Below, piece after piece: positions 37,398 to 45,395 of a stretch of DNA of 64,000 nucleotides (the first letter of the stretch is position 1; every line of letters begins with the position of its first letter). Origin of the DNA: an uncultured Clostridia bacterium (GTDB taxonomy: Bacteria; Bacillota; Clostridia; Lachnospirales; CAG-274); assembly GCA_944381435.1 (NCBI GenBank), contig CALWLD010000004.1:35912-99911 (forward strand), in the 5' to 3' direction. Below the pieces are notes generated by a model. It saw only the letters and a program-made list of their open reading frames with translations, was not told the origin of the DNA and made no database searches. The translations under genes were made by a program, and so were the position numbers.

Positions 37398-37540
37398 GAT
37401 TGTCGACAAAGTCGACAATCTTTTTGTAATTTTTAAATTTTTTGTTTTAAGTCAAGGTTTTTTGTAATTATCTAAACCCACCCACCGCCATATGCGGGGA
37501 TACCCGCCCCCTGTGAGCTATGGCTTAAATTTTTGAAAAA
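37398..37540. repeat. modular hairpin repeat, second locus
   Basis: It starts with the perfect stem GATTGTCGAC / GTCGACAATC and TTTTT (37398-37425). An A/T block and the string TAATTATCTAAACCCACCC (ending near 37486) follow. These first about 88 bp are closely matched at 58583-58670. The rest is a second structured module: GCCATA / TATGGC around an inner GCGGG / CCCGC stem (37486-37526). It lies just beyond the end of the P-type ATPase gene. Confidence 0.7.
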
Positions 37541-37543
37541 TAT

Positions 37544-40111
37544 TTATTTTCTTATTAGTTCTTTAAAAATTCTAGTTAATTGTATTAATAATGTAGGCAT
37601 TATAGATAAACCTAAAACATATAAAAGATTATTAGTTGTTAATGGTTCTACCTCAAATAAAGTTTGAAGAGGAGGCACTAATAACACAGAAAGTAATAAT
37701 ACAAATCCTATTAATATAGCATATAAAATATATTTGTTGCTAAATAAACCTTGTTTTATAATAGATTTTTTACTTCTAGAATTAAAGCTATGCCATAACC
37801 TAGCTAAGCATAATGTAGAAAATGCCATTGTGCTAGCTGTTTGGTTGTTAGTTTTTAACCCTATATAAAAAGCTATCATTGTAAATATAGCGATATTAAC
37901 ACCGTGAATTACAATTTCTGTAAAAAATTCTTTTGTTAAAATGCTTTCATTAGATTTACGTGGCTTTTCTTTAATAATATCTTTTGTAGGGCTATCCATA
38001 CTAATGGCTATAGCAGGTAAGCTATCTGTTAAAAGGTTAATAAACAATAAATGTACTGCAGTAAAAGGCATAGGCAATGCCATAATAGAAGTATATAAAA
38101 CTGCTAATATACCAGATGTATTACCTGATAATAAAAACTTAATAGAATTTTTAATATTAGCATATATATTTCTACCATTTGCAACTGCTTTTATGATAGT
38201 TGCAAAGTTATCATCTGTAAGTATTACAGAAGCTGCATCTTTAGATACATCAGTTCCTGTTATCCCCATAGCTATACCAATGTTAGCACTTTTTAAAGCT
38301 GGTGCATCGTTAACCCCATCACCTGTCATAGCAACAATATTATCTTTTTGTTGCCATAAATTAACTATTCTTATTTTATGCTCAGGAGAAACCCTAGCAT
38401 AAACAGAAACCTTATCTAATATTTTAGAAAGTTCCTCATCAGACATAGCATCAAGCTCTGTACCTGTTAAAGAAATATCTCCTTCTTTAAATATTCCTAT
38501 TTGCTTTGCAATAGCAGTAGCAGTTACCTTATGGTCTCCTGTAATCATAACAGGTAATATACCTGCTAAATAGCAATCTTTTACAGCTTGCATAGATTCT
38601 TCTCTAGGTGGGTCTATCATTGATATAAGCCCTACAAATGTTAGGTTATGCTCATCTTCTAAGCCTATTTCTATATTAGATACCTGTTTTTGAGCAAAAG
38701 CTAAAACCCTTAAGCCATTTTCGCTCATTCTTTGGTTAATATTTTTTATTTCTTCAATATCTTCTTTTGTTATAGGCTCAGCTTTACCATCTTTTAATAT
38801 GTTATCTAACCTGTTTAAAATAACATCTATAGCACCTTTTGTAAGCATAACATATTCGTCATTAAGTTTATAAACTGTAGACATAAGCTTTCTGTCAGAA
38901 TCAAAAGGTATTTCTGATAGTCTTTTATTCTCTTCAATTATTTTGTCATAATCTAATCCATTTTTTATGTAGCTATCAACAAGGCTTGTTTCTGTAGGGT
39001 CTCCTGTAGCTTTTCCGTTTAAAATGTAAGAATCGTTACATAATACGCTTATTTCTAAAAGCCTTTCTCTGCTTTTTTCTCCTATGAAATATTCTTCTTG
39101 AACAGTCATTTTATTTTGTGTTAAAGTACCTGTTTTATCTGAACATATAACAGATACACAGCCAAGACCTTCAACAGCATTTAAGTTTTTGATAATAGCA
39201 TTTTGCTTTGCCATTTTTGTTGTACCTATAGCTAATGCTATAGTTACTATAGAAGATAAAGCCTCTGGGATTGCAGCAACAGCTAAAGAAACTGCAAACA
39301 TTAAAGAATCTAACATAGGCATATTTCTATATAAGCTTAAGCCAAATACAACCAAACATATACCTATTATTATCATAGATAATTTTTTACTAAAGTTATC
39401 TAAGCTAACTTGAAGTGGTGTTTTTTTGTTTTTAGTAAGGTTCATTAAGGTAGCTATTTTACCTATTTCGGTTTGCATACCTGTGCTAGTTACCAATCCA
39501 ATACCTCTACCATAAGTTACTAAAGAAGATGAAAACATCATATTTTTTCTATCCCCTAAAGCAATGTTTTCCTCTTCTATCTTATCTATAAATTTATCTA
39601 CCGCCTCAGATTCACCTGTTAATGCACTTTCATTAACTTGTAAAGAAAAGCTTTCAATAATCCTTGCATCAGCAGGCACAACATCTCCTGCCTCCACAAC
39701 AATTATATCCCCTACCACTAAATCTTTAGCAAGTATTTCTTCTCTTTTGCCATTTCTTATAACTTTGGCAACAGGTGCATACATACTTTTTAAGCTTTTT
39801 AAAGATTGCTCTGCTTTAAAATATTGAACAGTGCCTATTATAGCATTTAATATAATAACACAAAATATAACTACACTACTTTCAATATTACCTGTAATAA
39901 TAGATATAATACCAGCTATTATTAATATTATAATAAGCAAATCTTCAAATTGAGATAAAAATACTTTTAAAGGCCCTTTTCTCTTCTCCTCTTGCAATAC
40001 GTTATATCCGTATTTTTCATATCTTTTTTCTAGCTCACTACTAGCTAAACCTTCTTTTTTAGAGCCTAGCTCCAAAAAAGCTTCTTCAATACTTTTGTTG
40101 TAAAAATTCAT
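37544..40111 (-). CDS. P-type Ca2+/Mn2+-transporting ATPase (type IIA/SPCA-like)
   Basis: An 855-residue cation pump with about ten membrane helices. The actuator motif is LTGES (164-168), phosphorylated Asp D325 is in CSDKTGTLT, and the hinge is TGDGVNDAPAL. Helix 4 has the ion-site motif VAAIPEAL and helix 6 has INLLTDSLPA, so site II looks complete. In helix 5 LLSGNTSGIL keeps the Asn but has Gly where SERCA has Glu771; loss of site I is typical of secretory-pathway Ca2+/Mn2+ pumps. Control by a Mn2+ riboswitch supports Mn2+ export. The start at 40111 follows AAAGGAAG. Confidence 0.9.
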   Translation of the reverse strand: MNFYNKSIEEAFLELGSKKEGLASSELEKRYEKYGYNVLQEEKRKGPLKVFLSQFEDLLIIILIIAGIISIITGNIESSVVIFCVIILNAIIGTVQYFKAEQSLKSLKSMYAPVAKVIRNGKREEILAKDLVVGDIIVVEAGDVVPADARIIESFSLQVNESALTGESEAVDKFIDKIEEENIALGDRKNMMFSSSLVTYGRGIGLVTSTGMQTEIGKIATLMNLTKNKKTPLQVSLDNFSKKLSMIIIGICLVVFGLSLYRNMPMLDSLMFAVSLAVAAIPEALSSIVTIALAIGTTKMAKQNAIIKNLNAVEGLGCVSVICSDKTGTLTQNKMTVQEEYFIGEKSRERLLEISVLCNDSYILNGKATGDPTETSLVDSYIKNGLDYDKIIEENKRLSEIPFDSDRKLMSTVYKLNDEYVMLTKGAIDVILNRLDNILKDGKAEPITKEDIEEIKNINQRMSENGLRVLAFAQKQVSNIEIGLEDEHNLTFVGLISMIDPPREESMQAVKDCYLAGILPVMITGDHKVTATAIAKQIGIFKEGDISLTGTELDAMSDEELSKILDKVSVYARVSPEHKIRIVNLWQQKDNIVAMTGDGVNDAPALKSANIGIAMGITGTDVSKDAASVILTDDNFATIIKAVANGRNIYANIKNSIKFLLSGNTSGILAVLYTSIMALPMPFTAVHLLFINLLTDSLPAIAISMDSPTKDIIKEKPRKSNESILTKEFFTEIVIHGVNIAIFTMIAFYIGLKTNNQTASTMAFSTLCLARLWHSFNSRSKKSIIKQGLFSNKYILYAILIGFVLLLSVLLVPPLQTLFEVEPLTTNNLLYVLGLSIMPTLLIQLTRIFKELIRK

Positions 40112-40153
40112 ATCATTCTTCCTTTCTGTAAATTATAGATGAGTAACTTTTTG

Positions 40154-40213
40154 ATAAAAAAATAGCAAAACTTCTACCAAAATAAAAATTTTGATAAAAG
40201 TCTTGCTATTTAA
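40154..40213 (-). terminator. intrinsic terminator overlapping the Mn2+ aptamer
   Basis: On the minus strand AAATAGCAAGACTTTTATC pairs with the following GGTAGAAGTTTTGCTATTT and is followed by a run of T. Its left arm is the 3' strand of the aptamer, so aptamer and terminator are mutually exclusive: metal binding should prevent termination (ON switch). Confidence 0.85.
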
Positions 40214-40286
40214 AGTAAGTGCGAGTTAAAAAACTGTAATGACGCAAATACTACAAGGTAAACCTTGCAAGCTACTCCCTTTTTTC
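40193..40286 (-). ncRNA. yybP-ykoY (Mn2+) riboswitch aptamer
   Basis: On the minus strand the conserved parts are AAAAAAGGGAGTAGC at the 5' side, CGTCATTAC in the middle and AGCAAGACTTTT at the 3' side. The L1 (GGGAGTAGC) and L3 (AGCAAGAC) loops bind Mn2+ in known structures. It is located between its promoter and the P-type ATPase gene. Confidence 0.9.
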
Positions 40287-40295
40287 AATACATAC

Positions 40296-40324
40296 ATTAT
40301 ACATCAAAAAAAATAATATGTCAA
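40296..40324 (-). promoter_or_regulatory. sigma-A promoter of the Mn2+ riboswitch-ATPase transcript
   Basis: On the minus strand TTGACA (40324-40319), a 17-bp spacer and TATAAT (40301-40296). Transcription should start just before the aptamer. Confidence 0.82.
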
Positions 40325-40327
40325 TAC

Positions 40328-40498
40328 TTATGCTAAAGCTTTTTCTAATTTATCTATTTCGTTATAAGGAAAAACCTTTAAAAGTTCTTTATATTGGTAT
40401 TGAGTTAGCCCTTCTGTAGATACATACATTTCCACCTTTTTATCTGTATCTGCGTTTATAAAATCTTCTTTAAATTTTTGAAATTTCATTAGTTCCAT
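40328..40498 (-). CDS. small hypothetical protein, 56 residues
   Basis: An unrecognised short frame that overlaps the end of the upstream TSUP gene by 29 bp and stops 3 bp before the ATPase promoter. It begins MELMKFQKFKEDFINA behind AAAAGGGG; a second in-frame ATG at 40489 is possible. It is charged and helical, with YVSTEGLTQYQYKELLKVF and no membrane segment. Codon use matches its neighbours, and overlap with the upstream gene suggests translational coupling. It may be a helix-turn-helix-like mini domain; no function is proposed. Confidence 0.55.
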   Translation of the reverse strand: MELMKFQKFKEDFINADTDKKVEMYVSTEGLTQYQYKELLKVFPYNEIDKLEKALA

Positions 40499-40859
40499 TT
40501 TTTTGCCCCTTTTCTTTTTTTAATATTTCACATAATCCCATAAATAATAAAAACCAGCCAAAAATTTTTCCAAGTAGTTCCCCTTTTAAGTTAATAGCAA
40601 TTATAGAGCCTAAAATAGCTCCTATTAAGCCAAATATTATTATTTTAAAAAGCCCTTGTTTTTCTATAGTTTTATTTTTACTGTGTATAAAAATGGCAAT
40701 AATGGCAGTGGGTATAAAATAAAGCAAGTTTATGTTTTGTGCTACTTTTTGTTCAAAATCAAAAAATATGGTTAAAGCAGGTATTAAAATAACACCTCCG
40801 CCTATGCCCATACCGCTTATAATACCTGATATTAAGCCTACTAAAAATAACCCTATCAT
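40470..40859 (-). CDS. half-size TSUP (TauE/SafE) membrane permease subunit 2
   Basis: A 129-residue protein with four membrane helices, corresponding to one half of a full TauE/SafE permease. The glycine-rich first helix GLISGIISGMGIGGGVILIPAL is the family repeat signature. Half-size pairs are common in Clostridia and are thought to form heterodimers exporting or importing sulfur-containing or organic anions. The start overlaps the preceding half-gene (40856) by 4 bp, so translation is coupled. A short charged tail (KKEKGQKNGTNEISKI) follows the last helix. Confidence 0.85.
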   Translation of the reverse strand: MIGLFLVGLISGIISGMGIGGGVILIPALTIFFDFEQKVAQNINLLYFIPTAIIAIFIHSKNKTIEKQGLFKIIIFGLIGAILGSIIAINLKGELLGKIFGWFLLFMGLCEILKKEKGQKNGTNEISKI

Positions 40860-41208
40860 AATATAAGCCTATAAGCCCCTAAAAGCATAAAAGCACCAAA
40901 TATTTTATGAAGATATTTAGCTGGAACTTTCTTTAAATATTTAGCACCTAAAAAGCCACCTAATATACCACCTAAAGACACAGCTATAACCTGCTTAAAA
41001 TCTACATTTATACCGTTAAAATATATAAAAACACTAACTATAGATAAGGGCAAAATAACAGCAATAGTAGTAGAATGAGCTTTATGCTCTTCCATTTTTA
41101 AAAACCTTTCCAAGCTAGGCACTAATATACTTCCGCCACCTGAACCAAAAAGCCCGTTAAAAAATCCAGCTATTAAACCTATTAGAGAAACAAAAAATTT
41201 TTATTCAA
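40856..41208 (-). pseudogene. half-size TSUP permease subunit 1, frameshifted in a T/A homopolymer near its start
   Basis: The open part, 40856-41122 (MPSLERFLKMEEHKAHS...), lacks the family's first helix. That helix is present just upstream, but in the same frame only after a stop: VSLIGLIAGFFNGLFGSGG is encoded from about 41189 to 41133. A proper SD (AAGGTGG) and TTG start exist at 41208, but they are one base out of frame with the helix across AAAAATTTTTT at 41192-41202. A single inserted or lost base there restores a roughly 118-residue protein. Sequencing error, a real mutation or slippage-based phase variation are all possible. Confidence 0.75.
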
Positions 41209-41256
41209 GCCATCACCACCTTATGTATATTGTTGGCTTAAATAAAAATTTTTATG

Positions 41257-41910
41257 CTATTTTTTTATTCGTTTTTTAATTTTTTCATATTCTTTGCAAC
41301 AATCTTGAAAAAAGCATATTTCACATTTAGCCCCTCTAGCTTTACATATAGCTCTACCGTGAGCTATAACCTGTGTGTTATATCTTATCCAATGGTCTTT
41401 TGGTAATATTTTCATAAGCTCAAACTCTATCTTAACAGGGTCATCACTTTTAATAAGCCCAAGCTTTTTAGATATACGCTTAACGTGAGTGTCTACAACA
41501 ACACTTGGTAAATTAAAAATATGGCTTCTTACAACATTAGCGGTTTTTCTGCCAACGCCTGCAAGGCTTGTTAAATCTTCTATGCTAGATGGAACCTCTC
41601 CATCATAAACCTCTAAAAGCCTTCTTGTTGCTAAAATAATATTTTTAGCTTTGTTATGATAAAATCCTGTAGGTTTTACATCTTGCTCCATTTCTTCTAA
41701 GCTAGCCGATGCAAAGCTTTCTAAAGTATTATATTTTTTAAAAAGCTTCTCTGTAACTAAGTTTACCCTATCATCTGTACATTGAGCACTAAGCATAGTA
41801 GCTATTAAAAGTTCATAAGGTGTAGAATGGTTTAGATAGCATTTATCCTCTGTTTTATAATGTTCATCTAAAAGCCTTGTAACCTCTTTAACTCTTTCTT
41901 TAAGCGTCAT
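41257..41910 (-). CDS. nth: endonuclease III
   Basis: A 217-residue bifunctional DNA glycosylase/AP lyase that removes oxidised pyrimidines. The helix-hairpin-helix LAGVGRKTANVV carries the catalytic Lys and VVVDTHVKR the catalytic Asp. The C-terminal CKARGAKCEICFFQDC gives the C-X6-C-X2-C-X5-C set for a [4Fe-4S] cluster. The start overlaps the end of the radical SAM gene by 11 bp, so the two are coupled. Confidence 0.96.
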   Translation of the reverse strand: MTLKERVKEVTRLLDEHYKTEDKCYLNHSTPYELLIATMLSAQCTDDRVNLVTEKLFKKYNTLESFASASLEEMEQDVKPTGFYHNKAKNIILATRRLLEVYDGEVPSSIEDLTSLAGVGRKTANVVRSHIFNLPSVVVDTHVKRISKKLGLIKSDDPVKIEFELMKILPKDHWIRYNTQVIAHGRAICKARGAKCEICFFQDCCKEYEKIKKRIKK

Positions 41911-43678
41911 TAATATTACCTCTTTCTAAATAATGGTATTTTACCTTATATACTAAATCATTTTTTGTGTAATAATCAAATAGCACATATGTTTCTTTTT
42001 TTTCTATGTTTTTAAAATCGCTATTTATCATTTCTTCTATATCAATGTTAAATATTTCAAAATAGCACATTCTGCTAATTTGTTTAGCATCATATTTAAT
42101 TAAATGGGATAAATATTTTTCTATATTTTCTTTATTGCTATAAAATTTACGTTCTTTTTCTTTAAAATCATTGTTATAGTTAGTATTTATCCATAAAGGC
42201 AAACTTTTAATGTTATCATTTAATAAAATATCAAATTTTACAATTTCATTTAAAACTTTATCATCAACGTTATTTTTATTTTTTAAAAAAGTGTATATAA
42301 TTTCATAAAGTTTAATCTTGCTAGGGCTAATGTTGTTATAATTATTTTCTAGCCAATAAATAGCTAAATTTTCAAAAAAATCAAAAGGTGTATTAAAAAA
42401 CTTAATGCCATATTTTATAGTATTGATAGCTTTTCCTGAATTATAATAAACTTCAACCATCTCTTCAATATTTTTTAGCATATTCATTTTATCATAGTCT
42501 ATAAGGCTTGTATAAAGCACCTCATAAGGAGCTTTTTCCTTATAAACTATGCCATATTTATTAGCGTTTATTTTAAGCCCCGAACCTTTTAAAAGCTTTA
42601 GAAACCCTAGTTGAAATTGCTCTGGATAAAGGTTAAATACATCGTTAAAAGATTTTTTAAATATTTCATAGTCTTCAAAAGGTAGCCCTGCTATTAAATC
42701 TAAATGTTGGTGTATATTTTTTAAAGCTTTTATTTTTCTTACTTTATCAAAAAGCTTTTCAAGGTTTGTTTTTCTTTGGATTTCATCTAATGTGGCATCG
42801 TTGGTAGACTGTACCCCTATTTCAAATTGAAAAAGCCCAAGCCTTGCATTTTTTAAAACATCTAGCATTTCATCATCTAATATATCAGCAGATATTTCAA
42901 AGTGAAAGTTTGTAATGTTATTATCATTTTCTATCAGATACTGCCATATCATAAGTGCAAATTTTTTGTTACAGTTAAATGTTCTATCTACAAACTTTAC
43001 TTGTTTTACATTATTTTTAAGAAAAAATGCTAAATCTTTTTTTACTCTTTCTTCACTTAAAAAGCGTAAACCTTTTTCTAAAGAAGATAAGCAATATTGA
43101 CATCTATAAGGGCAACCTCTTGATGCCTCGTAATATAATATTTTGTGTTCACTGCCTTCTAAATTATCGTATACAAAGGGTATATCATCAAGAGCAAGTA
43201 AGCTTCTATCTTTTGTAACAGTAATGTTGTTATCTAGCTTAAAAGCTATCCCATATATATTTTCAAATTGTTTGTTTATACATCTTTCTATGCTAAATTT
43301 ATCTATAAGCTCTTTTACAGTTTGCTCTCCTTCACCAATACAAACTATATCAACGCCTTTTTCAAATATATAGTCATATTCATAGCTTACTTCAGGCCCT
43401 CCTACAAATATTTTTATATTAGGTAAAAGCTTTTTCACTGTAGAGATGATGTCTAAAACCATATTTATGTTCCATATATAGCAAGAAAAACCTAAAAAAT
43501 CAGGTTTTTCTTTATATATCTCATTTATGATTAAATCTTCATCGTTATTTATTGTAAATTCTTTTATTGTTACATTAGTGTTATTCTTTTTACAATAAGC
43601 TTCTATACTTCTTACTGCTAAAGATGTATGTATATATTTAGCGTTTATAGCTACTAATAAAGTTTTTATTTTAATCAC
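41900..43678 (-). CDS. B12-binding-domain radical SAM protein (DUF4080)
   Basis: A 592-residue protein with an N-terminal cobalamin-binding fold (residues about 5-135, with FVGGPEVSYE and CIGEGEQTV). The radical SAM core follows, with the [4Fe-4S] motif C189-X3-C193-X2-C196 in SRGCPYRCQYC. The DUF4080 region fills the C-terminal 230 residues. The reaction is unknown. The start is uncertain: the GTG at 43678 lies inside the likely SD (AGGAG), so an ATT or ATA codon a few bases later may be the true initiation site. It sits between a deacetylase gene (2 bp gap) and nth. Confidence 0.87.
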   Translation of the reverse strand: MIKIKTLLVAINAKYIHTSLAVRSIEAYCKKNNTNVTIKEFTINNDEDLIINEIYKEKPDFLGFSCYIWNINMVLDIISTVKKLLPNIKIFVGGPEVSYEYDYIFEKGVDIVCIGEGEQTVKELIDKFSIERCINKQFENIYGIAFKLDNNITVTKDRSLLALDDIPFVYDNLEGSEHKILYYEASRGCPYRCQYCLSSLEKGLRFLSEERVKKDLAFFLKNNVKQVKFVDRTFNCNKKFALMIWQYLIENDNNITNFHFEISADILDDEMLDVLKNARLGLFQFEIGVQSTNDATLDEIQRKTNLEKLFDKVRKIKALKNIHQHLDLIAGLPFEDYEIFKKSFNDVFNLYPEQFQLGFLKLLKGSGLKINANKYGIVYKEKAPYEVLYTSLIDYDKMNMLKNIEEMVEVYYNSGKAINTIKYGIKFFNTPFDFFENLAIYWLENNYNNISPSKIKLYEIIYTFLKNKNNVDDKVLNEIVKFDILLNDNIKSLPLWINTNYNNDFKEKERKFYSNKENIEKYLSHLIKYDAKQISRMCYFEIFNIDIEEMINSDFKNIEKKETYVLFDYYTKNDLVYKVKYHYLERGNINDA

Positions 43679-43680
43679 TC

Positions 43681-45303
43681 CTATTTTACATTTGCATTAA
43701 AATATTTATTGCCGTTTTTTAATTCTATACCTTTATAATAGAAAAGTTCTTCTACCGTAACAAGCTGGTAACCTTGTTCTATAAGCTTTGGTATAATAAC
43801 CTCACAAGCATCTGCAGTGCTACCGTATAAATCGTGCATTAAAACAATATCACCATCTTTTACTTTTCCTAAAACTTCTTTTTCTATAGCTTTAGCATCT
43901 TTGCTTTTCCAGTCTTTGGTATCTACATTCCACATAATTAAAGGATATTCAACAGAAGCTTTAACATTATCATTTGTCGCACCATAAGGTGCTCTAACTA
44001 TGCTAGCCTCTTTTCCTATTGCCTTTTTAAGCTTGTCATTAACAATATCAACTTCTGTTTTTATTTGTTCACTAGATATTTTTGTAAGGTCTTTATGGTT
44101 AGCTGTATGGTTTCCTATCTGATTGCCTAAGCTATCCATTCGTTTTAATGTTTCGGTATCTTTTTCTATCCTTCTAGATACAACAAAAAATGTGGCAACA
44201 GAGTTATTTTCTTCTAATATGTCTAAAATTCTGTTAGTTGTAGCACTGTTAGGCCCATCATCAAATGTTAAAGCTATCATTGGTTTTGTTTTGTCTATTT
44301 TTCTATTTGTATTGTTTGTATCTTCTGTTTTTTGTGTTGTAGCTTGTGTGCTTGTTTCTGTAGATAAAGTTGTTGTTTCTGTTGGAGCCTCTGTTGTTAA
44401 AGTTGTAGATACAGTTGTTGTTTCTGTTGTTGTAGGCTCGCTTGCATATTCTTCTTTAACATAAGGCATAAAGTTATCAATAGGTATATTTAATATAACC
44501 TCTTCTTGCTTTTTATAATCATAAATAAATACCTCTAAATTTTCATTAGATAAATATATCTTTTTATATATTTCTTTATCTGGCTTTATGTCGTTATAAT
44601 TTTCACTTTGCTTTGTTATGGTAAGCCCATAGTTATTTAAAAAATATTCTTTGGCCTTAATATAGAATAAATCTTCATATCCTTTATTTAAAAATTCACT
44701 TATTTCTATCTGTTTGTTATCTTCTATGTCAATAATATAAGTTTCGTAAAATTTAACAGGATTTGGGTATGTATTGTAATTTCTTTCTATGCTAAATTTT
44801 ATAAATAAAAGCTTTTCTTTAAATATATTAACATCTGTATTTAAATTAAAAATAACTTTATCATCTTCAGACATAGGCTCATATCCTTCAAAATCTTGTT
44901 TAAAGCTATTAGATAGGTAACTTATATGCTCGTTTATTTTTTCATTGATATTATCGTTGTTAAATACAGGGTATTTTATTTTATAAACTAAAGCATTTTC
45001 ATATTTTTCTATAGTTTTAAATTGGTAGTTTAATTTTTCTACTTCTTCTTTTTTTAATAAATTATCTTTTAATTGCTTTTGCTCTATAGTAGTTTTTTTG
45101 TTTTCTTTATTTTCTTCATCTTTTAGTTGTGTATTATTTTCTTCTTTTTTATTTATCTCTATGCTTTCATTTTCTATATTTATATTAGCAGATGCTTCTA
45201 ACACCTCTACGTTGTTGTTATTTACATTACCTGTAGATATAATAGGTATGGCCACTATGCATAGTATTATAATTATAGATATTAATAACCTCGTTTTTCT
45301 CAT
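43681..45303 (-). CDS. PdaC-like polysaccharide/peptidoglycan deacetylase
   Basis: A 540-residue secreted or membrane-anchored deacetylase. Residues 5-25 are the signal anchor. Residues about 95-285 form a DUF4163/DUF3298-like domain, then a Thr-rich linker (about 290-330). The NodB domain runs from about 340: TFDDG (346-350, metal Asp D349), the His pair H399 and H403 in GNHTANH, RAPYG (437-441) and catalytic H490 in LMHDLYG. B. subtilis PdaC has the same DUF-NodB arrangement and deacetylates MurNAc, giving lysozyme resistance. The start follows GAGGAGGG. The RsiV-like protein at 35781 shares the DUF3298 domain. Confidence 0.9.
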   Translation of the reverse strand: MRKTRLLISIIIILCIVAIPIISTGNVNNNNVEVLEASANINIENESIEINKKEENNTQLKDEENKENKKTTIEQKQLKDNLLKKEEVEKLNYQFKTIEKYENALVYKIKYPVFNNDNINEKINEHISYLSNSFKQDFEGYEPMSEDDKVIFNLNTDVNIFKEKLLFIKFSIERNYNTYPNPVKFYETYIIDIEDNKQIEISEFLNKGYEDLFYIKAKEYFLNNYGLTITKQSENYNDIKPDKEIYKKIYLSNENLEVFIYDYKKQEEVILNIPIDNFMPYVKEEYASEPTTTETTTVSTTLTTEAPTETTTLSTETSTQATTQKTEDTNNTNRKIDKTKPMIALTFDDGPNSATTNRILDILEENNSVATFFVVSRRIEKDTETLKRMDSLGNQIGNHTANHKDLTKISSEQIKTEVDIVNDKLKKAIGKEASIVRAPYGATNDNVKASVEYPLIMWNVDTKDWKSKDAKAIEKEVLGKVKDGDIVLMHDLYGSTADACEVIIPKLIEQGYQLVTVEELFYYKGIELKNGNKYFNANVK

Positions 45304-45325
45304 AAGCTTCCCTCCTCAAGGTGTA

Positions 45326-45341
45326 TGTTATAATTATAACA
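45326..45341. promoter_or_regulatory. 16-bp perfect palindrome before the deacetylase gene
   Basis: TGTTATAATTATAACA, 23 bp upstream of the start codon and containing TATAAT on both strands. It may be a promoter -10 box covered by a dimeric repressor site. The regulator is unknown. Confidence 0.4.
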
Positions 45342-45395
45342 CAATATTTTATATATTTCTATTTATTTTTACATATTTAGTCATTTTTTATTAAG

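Noticed and set aside
40470..40859. Truncated TauE/SafE gene
   Set aside because: Half-size TSUP proteins encoded as pairs are normal in Clostridia, so the length alone is no sign of decay. Only the partner gene shows a frameshift.
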